Assembly: GCF_032854445.1 (NCBI RefSeq)
Contig: NC_088300.1
Coordinates: 74,083,005-74,147,004, forward strand
Source of the DNA: Liolophura sinensis
Taxonomy: Eukaryota > Mollusca > Polyplacophora > Chitonida > Chitonidae
Direction of reading: 5' to 3'
DNA: 64,000 bases
The translations under genes and the position numbers were made by a program. Each line of letters starts with the position of its first letter. Position 1 is the first letter of the stretch. Below the pieces are notes generated by a model that saw only the letters and a program-made list of their open reading frames with translations, did not search any database and had not been told where the DNA came from. Below, piece after piece: positions 24,346 to 36,139 of the stretch.

Positions 24346-24434
24346 TATAAATATAAACGTCATGTCCGACATTCGTATACCATTCGTAGTCCGTAAAGGG
24401 CGTTCCAAGTCGATAATAGCAAAGATCCATTTAA
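24346..24434 (-). repeat. Interspersed repeat, copy 2 (other copy at 551-638)
   Basis: Reverse complement of the block at 551-638: the plus strand reads ccattcgtagtccgtaaagg and gcgttccaagtcgataatag. Family unknown. Confidence 0.7.
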
Positions 24435-24812
24435 CATAATCGCAAAATACCAGCCGCTGGTTTACACTATTCACTTACCCACGAAATATCTACGCCAATT
24501 TAACAGTAACTTTACATAATTTCTGCTATATATTTTACACATTGCTTTTGCAACTATGGAAAGTGCCCTGAAATCTAAATAGCTAACACATTTTATGGAT
24601 CTGAGTCCAATGGACTACTGTTTTCTAACGGTTTTGTAAATCTGTGACTCCAGAATCAGCATGATACCAAGGACTCAGCAATCAACAAATATGTAGGGAA
24701 CATCTTATCAAGATTATAAGCAAAATAACATGCACAAATATATGCACACATTGTTAAGTTTCAATTTCGGTACTTCTTTAAACATTCTATTGTATTTTTT
24801 ATTTTTTTTAGT

Positions 24813-25687
24813 TGTCAGTGCCTGACCTACATTTTCCCTCTGTATGTTATAGCCTGCACTGTGATTCAGCCGAGCGTTCTCGAGGCTTCGGTGTTTATGA
24901 GTTTAGAGTCATTGTAAATATTGTATACATTCTGGAAATATGTATCGGTGTTGTAAACATATTTACGATCATACCTTTTAGAACTTTCTTTTACGTTAGT
25001 CTATAAATATGAGGGATGGGGTTATAAAGCTAGCAGCTATTCATTCAAGTCTACATATGAGCAGCCATTTACTCAAGTTCACTTGAAAGCAGACAATCAA
25101 TCGAGCCCATTTGAGAGCAATCATATTTACTGTCATTCATTGTGAAGGATTTTGCTGGGTTTGGAGATATCGGCTTTCACGCCATTCGACATTCGTCATC
25201 TGAACTCCATTTTTTGTGCAGAGCACTTTGTGAGCTTGTGTTTCGCCGCTTGCTATGCCTGAGCTTGTATCGCTCATTGTCTCTTTGTGCGATTACGTAC
25301 AATTCATCACAGTTTACCCTGAAAGTGACTTTGTGTATATTTCCGAGGAGTGAAACGTACATCGACAGCTCGGCATCACGGACCCTACTGCCAACTCGTC
25401 CTGAGGAGTTAAACATTCACAGGCAATTGGTGAATTCATCTTGCCTGTGAATTCTATATTTACTTGGACTAGCTGGCTTTTGGAAGCCGGAATATTCCAT
25501 CAAAGAAATTGTAATTATTTGTTTTGTTTTGTATGTTATTGTCAATTATATTATTGGTCTTTTTTTTTAAATATATATACTGAACTTATTTAAGCGTCTT
25601 CGTGTTTCTTTGTTTAATCTTGTGTAAGGCGTATCGCTGATCTGAGAGTTAAGCAAGCCAGTTGTTTCTCATCTCTAATCTCCGACA
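24813..25687 (+). mobile_element. Possible LTR (solo or truncated retrotransposon)
   Basis: The interval begins tgtcagtg and ends ctccgaca, giving the TGTC...GACA ends typical of Gypsy-type long terminal repeats. Inside there is a TATA-like box (tataaag, about 25024) about 20 bases ahead of a tcattcaagt initiator-like word. One base after the end is tggtacgaggc, which could be a primer-binding site because those start with TGG. No gag or pol follows, and there is no matching 5-base duplication, so a truncated copy or a chance resemblance are both possible. Confidence 0.35.
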
Positions 25688-26885
25688 GTGGTACGAGGCA
25701 CATGTACGAAATCTTTTGGAACGACCTGCTTGATATGCGTGTTTTGTGAAATGTAACAACATGTAACTTTTCCAATTTCTTTCACATTACCCTTGTTGAA
25801 TGTCCAACATTTCTAACTCTGATCTTCAAGAACATAAGCTGAAAAGTACGCTTCTCTTTTGTCTGTTCCATGCTCAAGAACAAGGTGCTTAAATCCAAAG
25901 TTGCCAAGACTTCCAAGCGTAATAGTGGATCTCGTATACTTTCAAAGCAGACAAGGTACAAATAATAACTAAAGACAGTTTTGTTATTCAGTGTCTACGA
26001 TGATTCATTCAAACATCACCATCAAGTCTATATCAATGACTCGGGTAAACCAAACAGATTATGAACGGATTTCAGCACGGCACACACATAAGCATGATTT
26101 ATCCACAAACTGACTGAAACATCAAAATTATGTGATAGATACAACAATAGTTCATATAAATTACAAGTGCTACGTTGTCAGATTCTCGATTCCCATTGAC
26201 AATTATTTTCAGATTAAATGAGCAGTGTGTTTGTGCATCTCCATTCTATGAGACAAGAGCAATAAACTGTGGTTGAGGTCTTAGCTATGAGCCCTTAACT
26301 AGAAGAATCTGTTTATGTGTAACCACTGATGTAACTACTGTAACTACTACCACAACAGGACCTCATTACAAGCTATAGACACCAACACCGAGGGGTGAAG
26401 GAATAGGTCAACTCTTAATTACTCCCTATTGTTATGCATGCCATAGTTAACAGACCCTTATCTGTGTTACGTTAGTGTGATATTCCCTGAGCCCCTTGTA
26501 AACATATTCACGGGTACATTCCCAATATTTGGCCAGAGTGTTGACTTATCGCTCACCTCCAGTCTGCATTATATGTAGATTTATTGACGGGCTTAGATAA
26601 GAGTTTTTGTCGTCTTATTAATGACATGTAATGGACCAATGAAAATTCATAGGTTTTGATGAACCATGGACAAAGCAATGGAAAACCGCGGTTGACCGAA
26701 AATTAGACCGAGGTGCTTTCCGTGGAGGGCATCTAAAGTAAGCTGTCATCTTTAATATTTTGTCTACTTTAGCACTTCACTGTCTGTCAGGTTCAATACA
26801 ATGCCCTTGCTGTTATTCCTTCTCCATCCTTGAGTGCTTGGTGCACCAAACTACTTTTATGACTCAACTGTTTTTTTAATCAAAG
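25688..26885. other. No recognisable gene
   Basis: AT-rich sequence without long frames, repeats or motifs that I recognise. Confidence 0.5.
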
Positions 26886-27473
26886 TTAAAGGAGAAGAAA
26901 ACTTAAATATCAAACAAATACCACTGAAAAGAGTATGCTTTTCCTCGCAGGTGCATGCCATAAAAAATTCTAGTATGTACCTCAAGTTGATAAATTATAA
27001 ATAAAGTCAGCGCCAAAATCCGCTGTTGGCGACTCCATTTTGCGACTCCAAAAACTAGTCATAAAGTCTTTTGTGTTAGGAGGAGAATTGTCGTCGAAAG
27101 TCGCCGAAGTGCAGTTCATACATTTCCGGTGGAACTCTTCTTCCCAGAAAGTAGCGAGCAGTACAGTTCGTTTTCCGCCTGACGATCGGGAAACCGGAAT
27201 GTTGGACGTAGGTTCCGAGTTAACACGAACAAGCTGGCAGTTTTAACGAATCTCATTGGCTGAGAGATAAACACACCCTCAGCATAAATTACAGGGTGTT
27301 AAAGATGGAGGGCGCGATGGACTCAGCGATTTATGCCAGCTTTGCCGTTTTCAGGCTTCACGTGTATGGCGAGGAAAAATGGCAAAATTATGCAAGGTGA
27401 ACCACCAGATAGAAAAAATGTGCTCGTTTCAGTCTATAGTGTCATTTTTTGAAAAAGTTTTCTTCTCCTTTAA
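26886..27473. mobile_element. TIR element (MITE-like) with TTAA flanks, copy 1
   Basis: The element body (26890-27469, 580 bases) starts aggagaagaaaactt and ends with its exact inverse aagttttcttctcct, each flanked by ttaa (26886-26889 and 27470-27473). It has no transposase. A second copy of 545 bases is at 43442-43986. TTAA targets are characteristic of piggyBac-type transposases, but the ends do not start with the usual CCC. The boundary could also be read as a TA target, so the superfamily is open. A 68-codon frame inside (27040-27246) is broken in the other copy. Confidence 0.9.
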
Positions 27474-27729
27474 CAGGCTTAGGCCTTCAAACAAAATTGT
27501 GTTGTATACAAAGATGTAATAAAGATGATATGAGTATAAACATTTATGATTATAAACAAATGTTTAAATGACTGAATGGCGGGAATAAAGTTCGGGTGGA
27601 CTGTTTTATCCCGCTATACGTGTACATACCGTAAGTGTAATTAGAGAAGAAAAACTGGACATGCATATATGTACCGATATGACAAGATACAAGGCTGGCT
27701 GATTGCGATACGATATAAGTTAGTTTGTT

Positions 27730-28720
27730 GCTAGAGATCTGATTTAATAATATTCATGAGGTGATCCTTTAATTTATTTTTAAACAGAAAAATAGTTGGT
27801 AGTTTTGAGATATTGGGGAAGTTTGTTCCATTTGCGCGGGCCTATCGAATGGCTGGAATATACAGAGAAGTTAGTTCTTGTAAATGGTCCATCGAGATTT
27901 AGTCTTTGATTTGGTGTAGGGTAAAAGTGTACATCAAGCTGCATTTTGAAAATGGTTTGTTGGGAGGTAGAAGAGACTATATATAAACCGATGGACAATT
28001 TGGAGGCAGGAGGTGTTGAGTTGAAAAAAATCAAGGATTTTTAATTGATGAAATACGGGCTGGTTGTGTGTAAATTTGTGTGATGAAGCTTTTGTAAAAT
28101 ATACAAGGGGTTTAGGTGAGTCCTGTAGGTGTTACTCCAAAGTGCATTTGCATAGGAAAGGTAGGGTAGAATGAAGGAGAAGTTTTTTTTGTTCATTAGT
28201 TTCTTTATGTGTTTAATAATTCCTATGTTTCGTGAAATTTTATTTGATATATAAAATATATGTGATGTCCATGACAGGTTAGCGCTGAAAACAACGCCAA
28301 GAAAATTGAAATCATCAACAAATTCTATTTTATATCTGCCTATTTTTTGGTGGGGATATCTGAAGGGAATAATTTCTTGTATGGTTTAATATTCATGCAT
28401 TTAGTTTTATTAATATTTAGTACACGCTTGTCGGCATGGAACCATCGTTGAACTGTCCAGTTCACCTGTCATTGTATCAATAATTTCCAGAATATTATAA
28501 CCCGATAAATGAAGGCTGGTGTCATCGGCAAAAAGAATGAAGTTGAGAAGACACGAGGAAATGATTATGTCGTTTATATAGACTAAAAATAGTAGGGTCC
28601 TAATACGGAGCCCTGGGGCACTCCACCGTCAATTGGGGACATAGGCGATATGGTCTCTGTACATGAAACACGTTGTAAAGAAAGACAGAAAGGCCAGTCG
28701 ATCCCGAAGGAAAATTATTC
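27730..28720 (-). pseudogene. Decayed CR1/L2-like LINE, reverse transcriptase remnant
   Basis: Read on the minus strand: a LQRV block, then GVPQGSVLGP (about 28620-28591) and FADDTSLHLSG (about 28540-28510, the catalytic YADD-type box with both aspartates). The C-terminal part SSHSIGPRKWNKLPQYLKT lies in an 84-codon frame at 27780-28034. Frameshifts and stops separate the pieces. These blocks are diagnostic of non-LTR retrotransposon reverse transcriptases, closest by wording to the CR1/L2 group. The 5' part is missing. Confidence 0.85.
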
Positions 28721-31275
28721 ATGAAAAATTAAAAAAAGGGTAGAAACGACACAGTCGAAGATGTGTATGTAAATGATTACGCTGCTGTGACAGTAGTTTA
28801 GGAGTACTTGAAACAGTCAGCTAATAACTATCAGGAAACTTCGGACAGGTTTCTGTGCATATTAAATATAGATCAGTTTTACATTATGTTGAGGTTATAA
28901 TTGATAATCTTCTAAATCAATGTTTATAGTCTGTACAATAGAGGCTAGATTATAAACATAATATGTTTAACCAGAACACTAAATACTCAAGATGTTATTA
29001 CATAGTTACATTACATAGTTATTACATATTTTATGGCTGGATTATGTAGTTGGTTCATGATAAACTCATGTATGCATCATATAAAGTTAATAGCAGTTTT
29101 AGGTCGCTGCAAAGCTGAGGTTGCTGCCTATTTATGTCAGATTATTCCCGCAATGAAACCAAATGGATGGGGTCAACGACTAATAATACACAGCAAGCTC
29201 AGCTCCACAGAATTATAAAATTTAATGTTAGTTTACATATAAAGAAGAATTTAGGAATTGTACAAATGAGGATTGTATCACATGGTAGACTGACGACAGT
29301 TCATTGAAGAACCATTTGAAATTGAGATCAGTTCTTTTCGCGTCGGGTCAGTGATGTACTATGGAGTTAAGGTCCATTCTTAGAGAGGCTGTCGTGAATA
29401 GCTGCAGGGCATTCTACTGGGGAGATGACTGGCTGATAGGTGTATCCGTTTGTCGAGATAAAGTCCGATTAGGTAAAGAACTGGAGGCAGAACTCAACAT
29501 CTTACTGCATACTGTGGACTTCAATTGTTTAACTTGATCACTGAAATTTTTTTCAGAAAATTTTTCTGTTGTGTTACCAACACGACTGTATCAGGGGATT
29601 TTCAATGGCTAATTTCGGTAGTTTTTGATTTTCTTGAGTAAAATCCTCTTTGATGACGTATTTCTTGTTGCTCAAGTCATGTTGTAGTCTTAGTGCTGAG
29701 ATTGGCATCGAGTTTGCCTGATTGACTTTGAAGCATCCCACCTGTAATCATAGTCCAGTTTGCACATTGTAGCGCCGAGTGAATCCTCAAAAGCAGGTCT
29801 AGTAGTTGCAGATGGAACAATAGCTGTCGTGAAGTCATCAAGGCTACTGTGGGAGGAAATTTCTGCATTCGGGGAGGTGTGCCTGGGGAGGGGTGTTGAT
29901 AAGTCCGTGCAACTTATTCAAGGAAAACCTTATAGATGTGTGGTTTACTGACGCTAGTCAAAACAATGTCAGAAGACACAGAAAATATGCAGTAAAGTAG
30001 TGGTCTGCTAACAAACACATGATAAGTTGAAGCAGGTGACAACTTAGATTTATATGGTATACACTGGATGTCAAATATCACCTGACCCATTCATCGATCT
30101 TTGACCTGTCCATCGGGGTGCTCAGAGACTCTTCGATCCTTTAATTATTAGCCGCCATTTTGGAACGTAAGGTTTGAAGACAATGCGGCGTAAAACTCCA
30201 ATCATATAAATAAATAAATAATGTCTTTTAATACAAGTTTATAGTTGTATCAGTTTATCACCTGTTTGGGTTTGAATCACTACATTTCACTGCATCAGTC
30301 TCAGCTTGATTAAACACTGCATTTGGTACTAACCTACCAGGAAACCCATTGGCAACCTTTCTCTACCAGAGCTTTGTGCCGCGCACAATAATTAGATCAG
30401 CCGTCTTCCTCGTGGTACGGTCTAACGTAATGCCTAGTCTTATTCCACCCAGTCGTCGATCGATTTCAAGCTCGAGAAACTGGCTGACATAGAGTTGTTG
30501 TCTCAGACGTTACGTAAGAATGCTCTCAGGTTTTCTCATTCTGTCTCCGTTATGTCTGGCAAGTTTGCATCCCTGTCTTTAGAATACTTCTAACTATACG
30601 TTTTATTTCTGACTGGAATGTTACCGATGTGGCGTTAAGTCATAACTATTACTCATTCTCAAAAATTATTCATTAAAGTGTGAAAGTCTTAAAATTCATT
30701 TAAGTATATCAGTATCCGAAGAAAATTTCTCCATGATCAGAATGTGCCCCTCTGGGGGCTAAAGATGAAGTATAGCTGATGTATTTGCTACTTAAGGGCT
30801 GTGATGTTAATGTTGTTACTGATGAAACTGCCACAAAGACTTATGGGTAATCGTAAACCGTCCCGCCTCAAGGGCCTATAACACTGACATGGTCGTAAGA
30901 GAATCAGACAATTTTATAAATAAAAAGAAAAGATCGGAGACATAAAGGAAATTACTTATTTTAACAAAACCATAATTCATGTGATAACAAGGGCGTCCAT
31001 TAATAGATTCAGATATCCTCTTGACATCTGTGTATACCTTATGGGTCATTACTTTACTATCTCTTTCGGGAATGCTTTCTGATGAGGTAATTACAATAAA
31101 AGTATAATAGGTTCATATGGTCAGCACCAAACATTCTACAAAATAGATAATGTCAAAAGAATAGAGATGATGAGGTTGAATCTAAAATTTAAGTCAATTT
31201 TTCAAACATACATATAATATCAACATTAATGTTACACTAGTGAAGATCTGATCTTGTAACGCACTAGATGATAAT
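28721..31275. other. No recognisable gene
   Basis: Only chance-sized frames. A short SINE tail at 30181-30222 is listed separately. Confidence 0.5.
30181..30222 (+). mobile_element. SINE family I tail fragment
   Basis: gcggcgtaaaactccaatca then (taaa)n matches only the last 40 bases of family I, so this is a severely 5'-truncated insertion. Confidence 0.65.
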
Positions 31276-31969
31276 GATATGTGAACAACCGCCGTTAGCT
31301 TTTAAATTTAGCTTGCCACTGTTTACATATGCTGGGTTCAGGGCCTGCTGTCTGCCTCTGCCTTAGAATGTTCCAGAATACGCTCAGTTCGGGGCATGTT
31401 TGTTTACAACAAGTGTTCAGGAATTTTCTTATTCTAGAAAATGCCACCAGTCTATATAAGACCTATGAAAGCAGGTCAAAGGAGGAGAAAGGAGAATGAT
31501 TGAGAGTTTTGGATGCTTTCGCTGTGTATTACTTTAGTAGGCCTTTTGTGCTGAATTTTGGTGTCTTTATAGCCTCTGGCTTTGTTATATCCTATCTCCA
31601 CCGAGCACTTGTTTCAGTCTGAACTTGTATATTTAATTTGTGCTCTTGTCTGCACAGTGCTTATTAGTACACGGACCCTCTCTGTGGAATTTTGTGTATA
31701 TTTCACCATACACTCAGTTATACTGTGGATTTTCCCTCTTATGAATATTGCCTCTGTGCATTTTCAGCATTGTGGAATATATGCGTCCATTTGGACTTGA
31801 CATGTAAGTACTTTAGTAGTTGTATAAGTCTTGTCATCTGTTCGTGTTAAACCTAATAAATTGTTGAAAAATAAAATCTGCTGGTTTTGCTTACTTTTTT
31901 GTGCGGCTAAACTGTCGTGTATTTCGAAAAAGCCATCTCTTTATAATACAGACAGTTTGGGTCGTAACG
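31276..31969 (+). mobile_element. Roughly 700-bp duplicated element, copy B (inverted relative to 19055-19805)
   Basis: Matches the reverse complement of copy A from tatgtgaacaac to gacagtttgggtcgtaac. The frame seen in copy A is interrupted here by a tga within gagaatgattgag (about 31496) and by an extra t in cttgtttcagtctgaac (about 31613). Only fragments such as 31582-31800 stay open. The gtaagt site follows the frame (about 31803) and the aataaa signals lie near 31855-31875. It lacks the internal 50-base duplication of copy A, so it is closer to the ancestral form. Confidence 0.65.
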
Positions 31970-32026
31970 ATAAATTGAATTGAACTCTAGTTCTTGCGAG
32001 GCTAGCTTTTCGAATGAATGCTTGCG

Positions 32027-32120
32027 TTATTTATTTATTTATTTATTTATTTGGTTACTGGTTTACGCCGTACTCAAGAGTGTTTCCCTATATGACGGCG
32101 GCAAGCATCATGATGGGCTT
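32027..32120 (-). mobile_element. SINE family I 3' fragment
   Basis: (ttta)n followed by ggtttacgccgtactcaaga and atgacggcggcaagcat: the 3' end of family I in reverse, 5'-truncated. Confidence 0.8.
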
Positions 32121-35100
32121 ATGTTCTTTAATGTCGTCGTTACCACAACAAGTAACAATGAATTTCGTTAACAAAAGGACCTGGAACGGTAAGGCGGACA
32201 ATGGGCCCTAGAGACATAGAATTAGAAAGTGTAAATTTCAAAATCCCTACATAACTTCGAAATTTCCGAATCAGAAGCATAAAACTCGTTCGAAGCGGCC
32301 GTAAAAGTTACACAACCACAAAAGAGATCGTTCTTTAATATTAGCCAGCCGAAAATGCGCTCTCGATCAAAAACGCCAATTTCTGGTTCAAACACGGCAC
32401 TGTTATTTTATTTACTGTATGAGGATTGACGTTAACCAGAAAGATATTTCTACTCAAACTTCCACATACGTATTTGGCTATCGTTTGTCTTCATATGTTA
32501 AAAATAAACTTCATTATGTGTCCGTTTTGACATATTTTGGAAAGTTTAAATTAAGTTTTAAAAGTCTCTAGGGCATCCTTTACAGTGACTCAAGAAGTCA
32601 CTGTGGAGAGCTTTTTTCTCTTTTCTCTTTTGTAGTACATGTGCATTTATTCAATTGATGGGTGTTTGGTGGTGTGCTCAAGAATTTTCCAAGAAGTTGA
32701 TTTTCCCCACCTAAAGTGTTTAATACAAGAAGGATATTTCAATGTGACCGGAGTAGGCTACAAGTTTTCGATCTTCTGACCTAAACGTTGCTTCAGTGTA
32801 TATTTGGAGCTTTGTAATGCTCGTCATATAACAGGAAAAGAGGAGTTAGACAGCACTGAAAATAGTGGTCCTACGAGTGTGTCAGCAGCTGTCCGTTATA
32901 GATATAGTCAGTTTCGCTTCTTGAGGCGCACATTTACTTGCTCTGGGACCGATTCCTCTCCTTACCGTACGGGTTCCTTTGTTTCTTTTTGAGTTCTAAT
33001 AAATTAGAAGAGTTTTGGCTAGGATTCGACCACCAAACCTTCAATGAATATTATTTGTCTAATCTTCCATTTTGCTTCAGCTAGATCTGAACTCTAGGTT
33101 TTACACTTCAAGGAATACAGTGAGAAACCTGACAACCTATAATAATCCAGGATCAGTATATGTTTTAACGGCGTTTCGTCGGCAAATTGTTTATTTAGTG
33201 TACACGCATTGCAAGAAACAAAAGTCACTTCAGCTGGAAGTCGATATTGACCCATTTCAAGGTTAAAAGATACCCCCAGTGGGCGCAGGCTTTTCGGCTG
33301 GTTGACTTGTGTCAGCGGTGAAGTGGCTCAAGTGATGGTACTATGGGGCTTTTGCTACTATTTAAGTCGACAGCTGCAATTAAACCGTAACTGAGGTAAG
33401 CTGACAAAAACCGGATTTCAACGGATGCGTGTGACCATTTGCCAACTATCACAATGTCATGGCTGCTCTGGTTTGTTCTCTGTCGTGTGCCATTTGATAT
33501 TGAAACATCCAGGTAAGCCGAAACTCCTGACAACGAAGGGCGGATGCCTTATGGTGGTCGGGCGGACCCTAGAGTCTTGGGCACGCCTCGTCTAACAGAT
33601 AGATGAGAGCACATACAACGTGTTGAGATCTATAATAATAATGCGTGCGGGAAACGACGAAAAAAGGCGGGAATTTAAAAGCTATCTGGAGAGGAAATAT
33701 TGATGGATGTTGTATTAAATGACAAAATACAGTAAACCTGGTTGGAGCTAAAGGTGCGAGGTAGACGTAGTAAATAACATGTGTAGCTTGTCATTATGTT
33801 AGCTAGTTATTTCTGCGGACATAACATTGAATAGCAGAGGGAAAAGCCTGACTTAACAGGGTGTGCATATTAAAGTTCTTACAGTCGTATATATTTATTT
33901 ATGTGGATACAGAATTAAACTGTTGCAGATATCTTTGCATTATATGATATATCCACTACTATCTTGCAGAAATGAAGAGGTACTAGGTACTTATGTCTTA
34001 TCAAATTATTATTTTTGTTGGTTTTATTGAGAGTTCAACGTTTGGTCATCGTATGGGTGAATCGTTCAAGACAAAGATGAAATATTAAACACCGAATAAA
34101 ACACAAAGATAAACATCTTCTCAAAATAAAGACATGAATAGTTCATACATAAGTAATTTAATAATAGAGATGTCATTGAATGATTAATACACAAACTGAT
34201 CACTTGTGGTGTCCACTTAGTCGGAGCTGTCTTCCAGTTGGCGTGTTAGTCATGCACTCCAGCATCTGCGTTGTTTTCGGCGAATCCCCGTGGAACATGT
34301 GACCAGTGATGAAAATCGATGGTTACCAGAACAAAATGTCATTTGGTATTCACACCACCTTGTGAGATGCCGGGTCAGGCTGACATAGCTAGAACTACTA
34401 CAGCGACGAACGATTTTGACGAGAGAAAACACTATTTTACTGTTTGAGAAGTGCCTGACAGAAGCTTGAGTGGCTATGGTTTGTGCCAGTATAAAGATAA
34501 GATGTAATCCATCACGATAGAGGCCTGGTGCTATGGTTCAGACCGTCCTATGACCGTTTTCGTGACCCGTTCACGGTCTCACGTCACACCAGAACGCTAA
34601 ACTTGTCGGGAAAATCTTTGCCGCATTGAATGGACGAAATGAAAATCCTTACACATCAAAATAATGAAGTTATCGGCTAACCAGAAGTAAGCCAGGAAGG
34701 TCAGGACCTGTATTAACCGAGTCGCGCAAACAGCTGTTATCCCTCCCTCTCATACAAAACGACGATTCCACAATCATGGCTTGAGCTCGAAAACATACAG
34801 TTTAATCTGATCAGCTATTTATTTCCGGTGAAAATTAAGAACGATAACATCGACCAGGCTTGTTGTAGAGACAGAAAGGCACAACGCCATGATGGCTTAC
34901 AAGTGTGTTTTTTTATCATATAGGTAAATGTTTGGCGCCAGCTTTAGTTGTGTGACAAAGAGCAGAATTATCGATCCCTATAAAGGCTTCCTGTTTGTGC
35001 ACTACAGGTTTTATAGACACAGGGACAATGCGTTCCTCTTAACTGAAAATGAAGGTACTATGACTAAAACCGTTAAGTATCTAATGGAAGTGCCTTTTTT

Positions 35101-36069
35101 CATCAGTAGTTATTATGTAAGTCACAGGAGCTATTGAAGCCCATTGTAGTGTTTTAGACGTTAAACCCTGGCACTTACTAAACCTGACAAATCCTATATG
35201 CATTTGGGCTGTTACGTAAGATCTTCTACTGCACTGTCTATGCTAATATACAACTGTCTGAGCGTCAACAACGGCCCATAAGACAAATACGGCTGAATAA
35301 TGCATGTCCTGATGTCTTCCTTAATTTGGCATTGACCATAAGTTCGATGTACGTTCCCAAATAGCTTAATTTGGTCCACTGGGCTACCGGTTTATAGCAG
35401 AGCCTTTTGCTTTCCTTATGGTGGGGCGATTCTTATTTTGCATCCATATCTTGATACTTTTCGGCGAATGTAAGAGGAACTTTTCGCTTTCATGATACTG
35501 TTGCTGGACTCGAAATACATGTTAACGAAAAAAAAGGTGCTATGACGTCATAGTACACGTAGCCGCAAGTATCGGGCATAAATCCCACATCAGAATTCAA
35601 ATATTTAAATGCATTTAGGTTTATTTTAATAACATCAAAAGAAAATGGATAAAAGTACTCTTAGACAGTGTTTAGCAGTTTGTATGGCGATACTTACTTA
35701 CATTTTGAACTGATATTTAAGGATATAATAAAACAATTCATTTTACAAAAAGCAGTTTCGGATGCTAAATGTCAGACATTTATTGCGCAAATATTTACAC
35801 CTCATTTTGCAGTCAAAGGTTGTGGAAATGTTTAACAAGAACATGTATATATGAAATTTTCAAATGTCAAATAGTTTCGGATAAACATATACATTCCAAT
35901 GAACATATATCAATATACATCACCAGTAATTTGTAAATTAAACATTTGTTCCTTAAAATCTTATCAACACACGTTGTGAAACTGTATAGAGCATAAGATA
36001 TAGCATCTTTAACAATATTGTAAGTATCCTAATAAGTGTGATGAGATTGATTTGATTGTCGACACCAAC

Positions 36070-36081
<12 letters not shown>
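32121..36081. other. No recognisable gene
   Basis: Apart from the hairpin at 32582-32604 I see only frames under 80 codons (for example 32804-32992, 33072-33266, 34928-35137) without motifs. Noncoding or undetected short exons. Confidence 0.45.
32582..32604. other. Perfect 9-bp hairpin
   Basis: acagtgact and agtcactgt form a 9-base stem around the 5-base loop caaga, followed by a t-rich stretch. It is too short for a typical microRNA precursor, and its function is unknown. Confidence 0.4.

Positions 36082-36137
<56 letters not shown>
36082..36137. repeat. (AT)n microsatellite
   Basis: About 28 uninterrupted AT dinucleotides preceded by (cata)n. Frames with runs of Ile-Tyr across it are artefacts. 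Confidence 0.97.

Positions 36138-36139
<2 letters not shown>

Noticed and set aside
26890-27469. Reading the TTAA element as a definite piggyBac MITE
   Set aside because: The TTAA flanks fit, but the termini do not begin with the usual CCC and a TA target can also explain the boundary, so only a neutral TIR-element call is justified.
32582-32604. Hairpin as a microRNA precursor
   Set aside because: The stem is only 9 base pairs; microRNA precursors need about 22 or more paired bases per arm.
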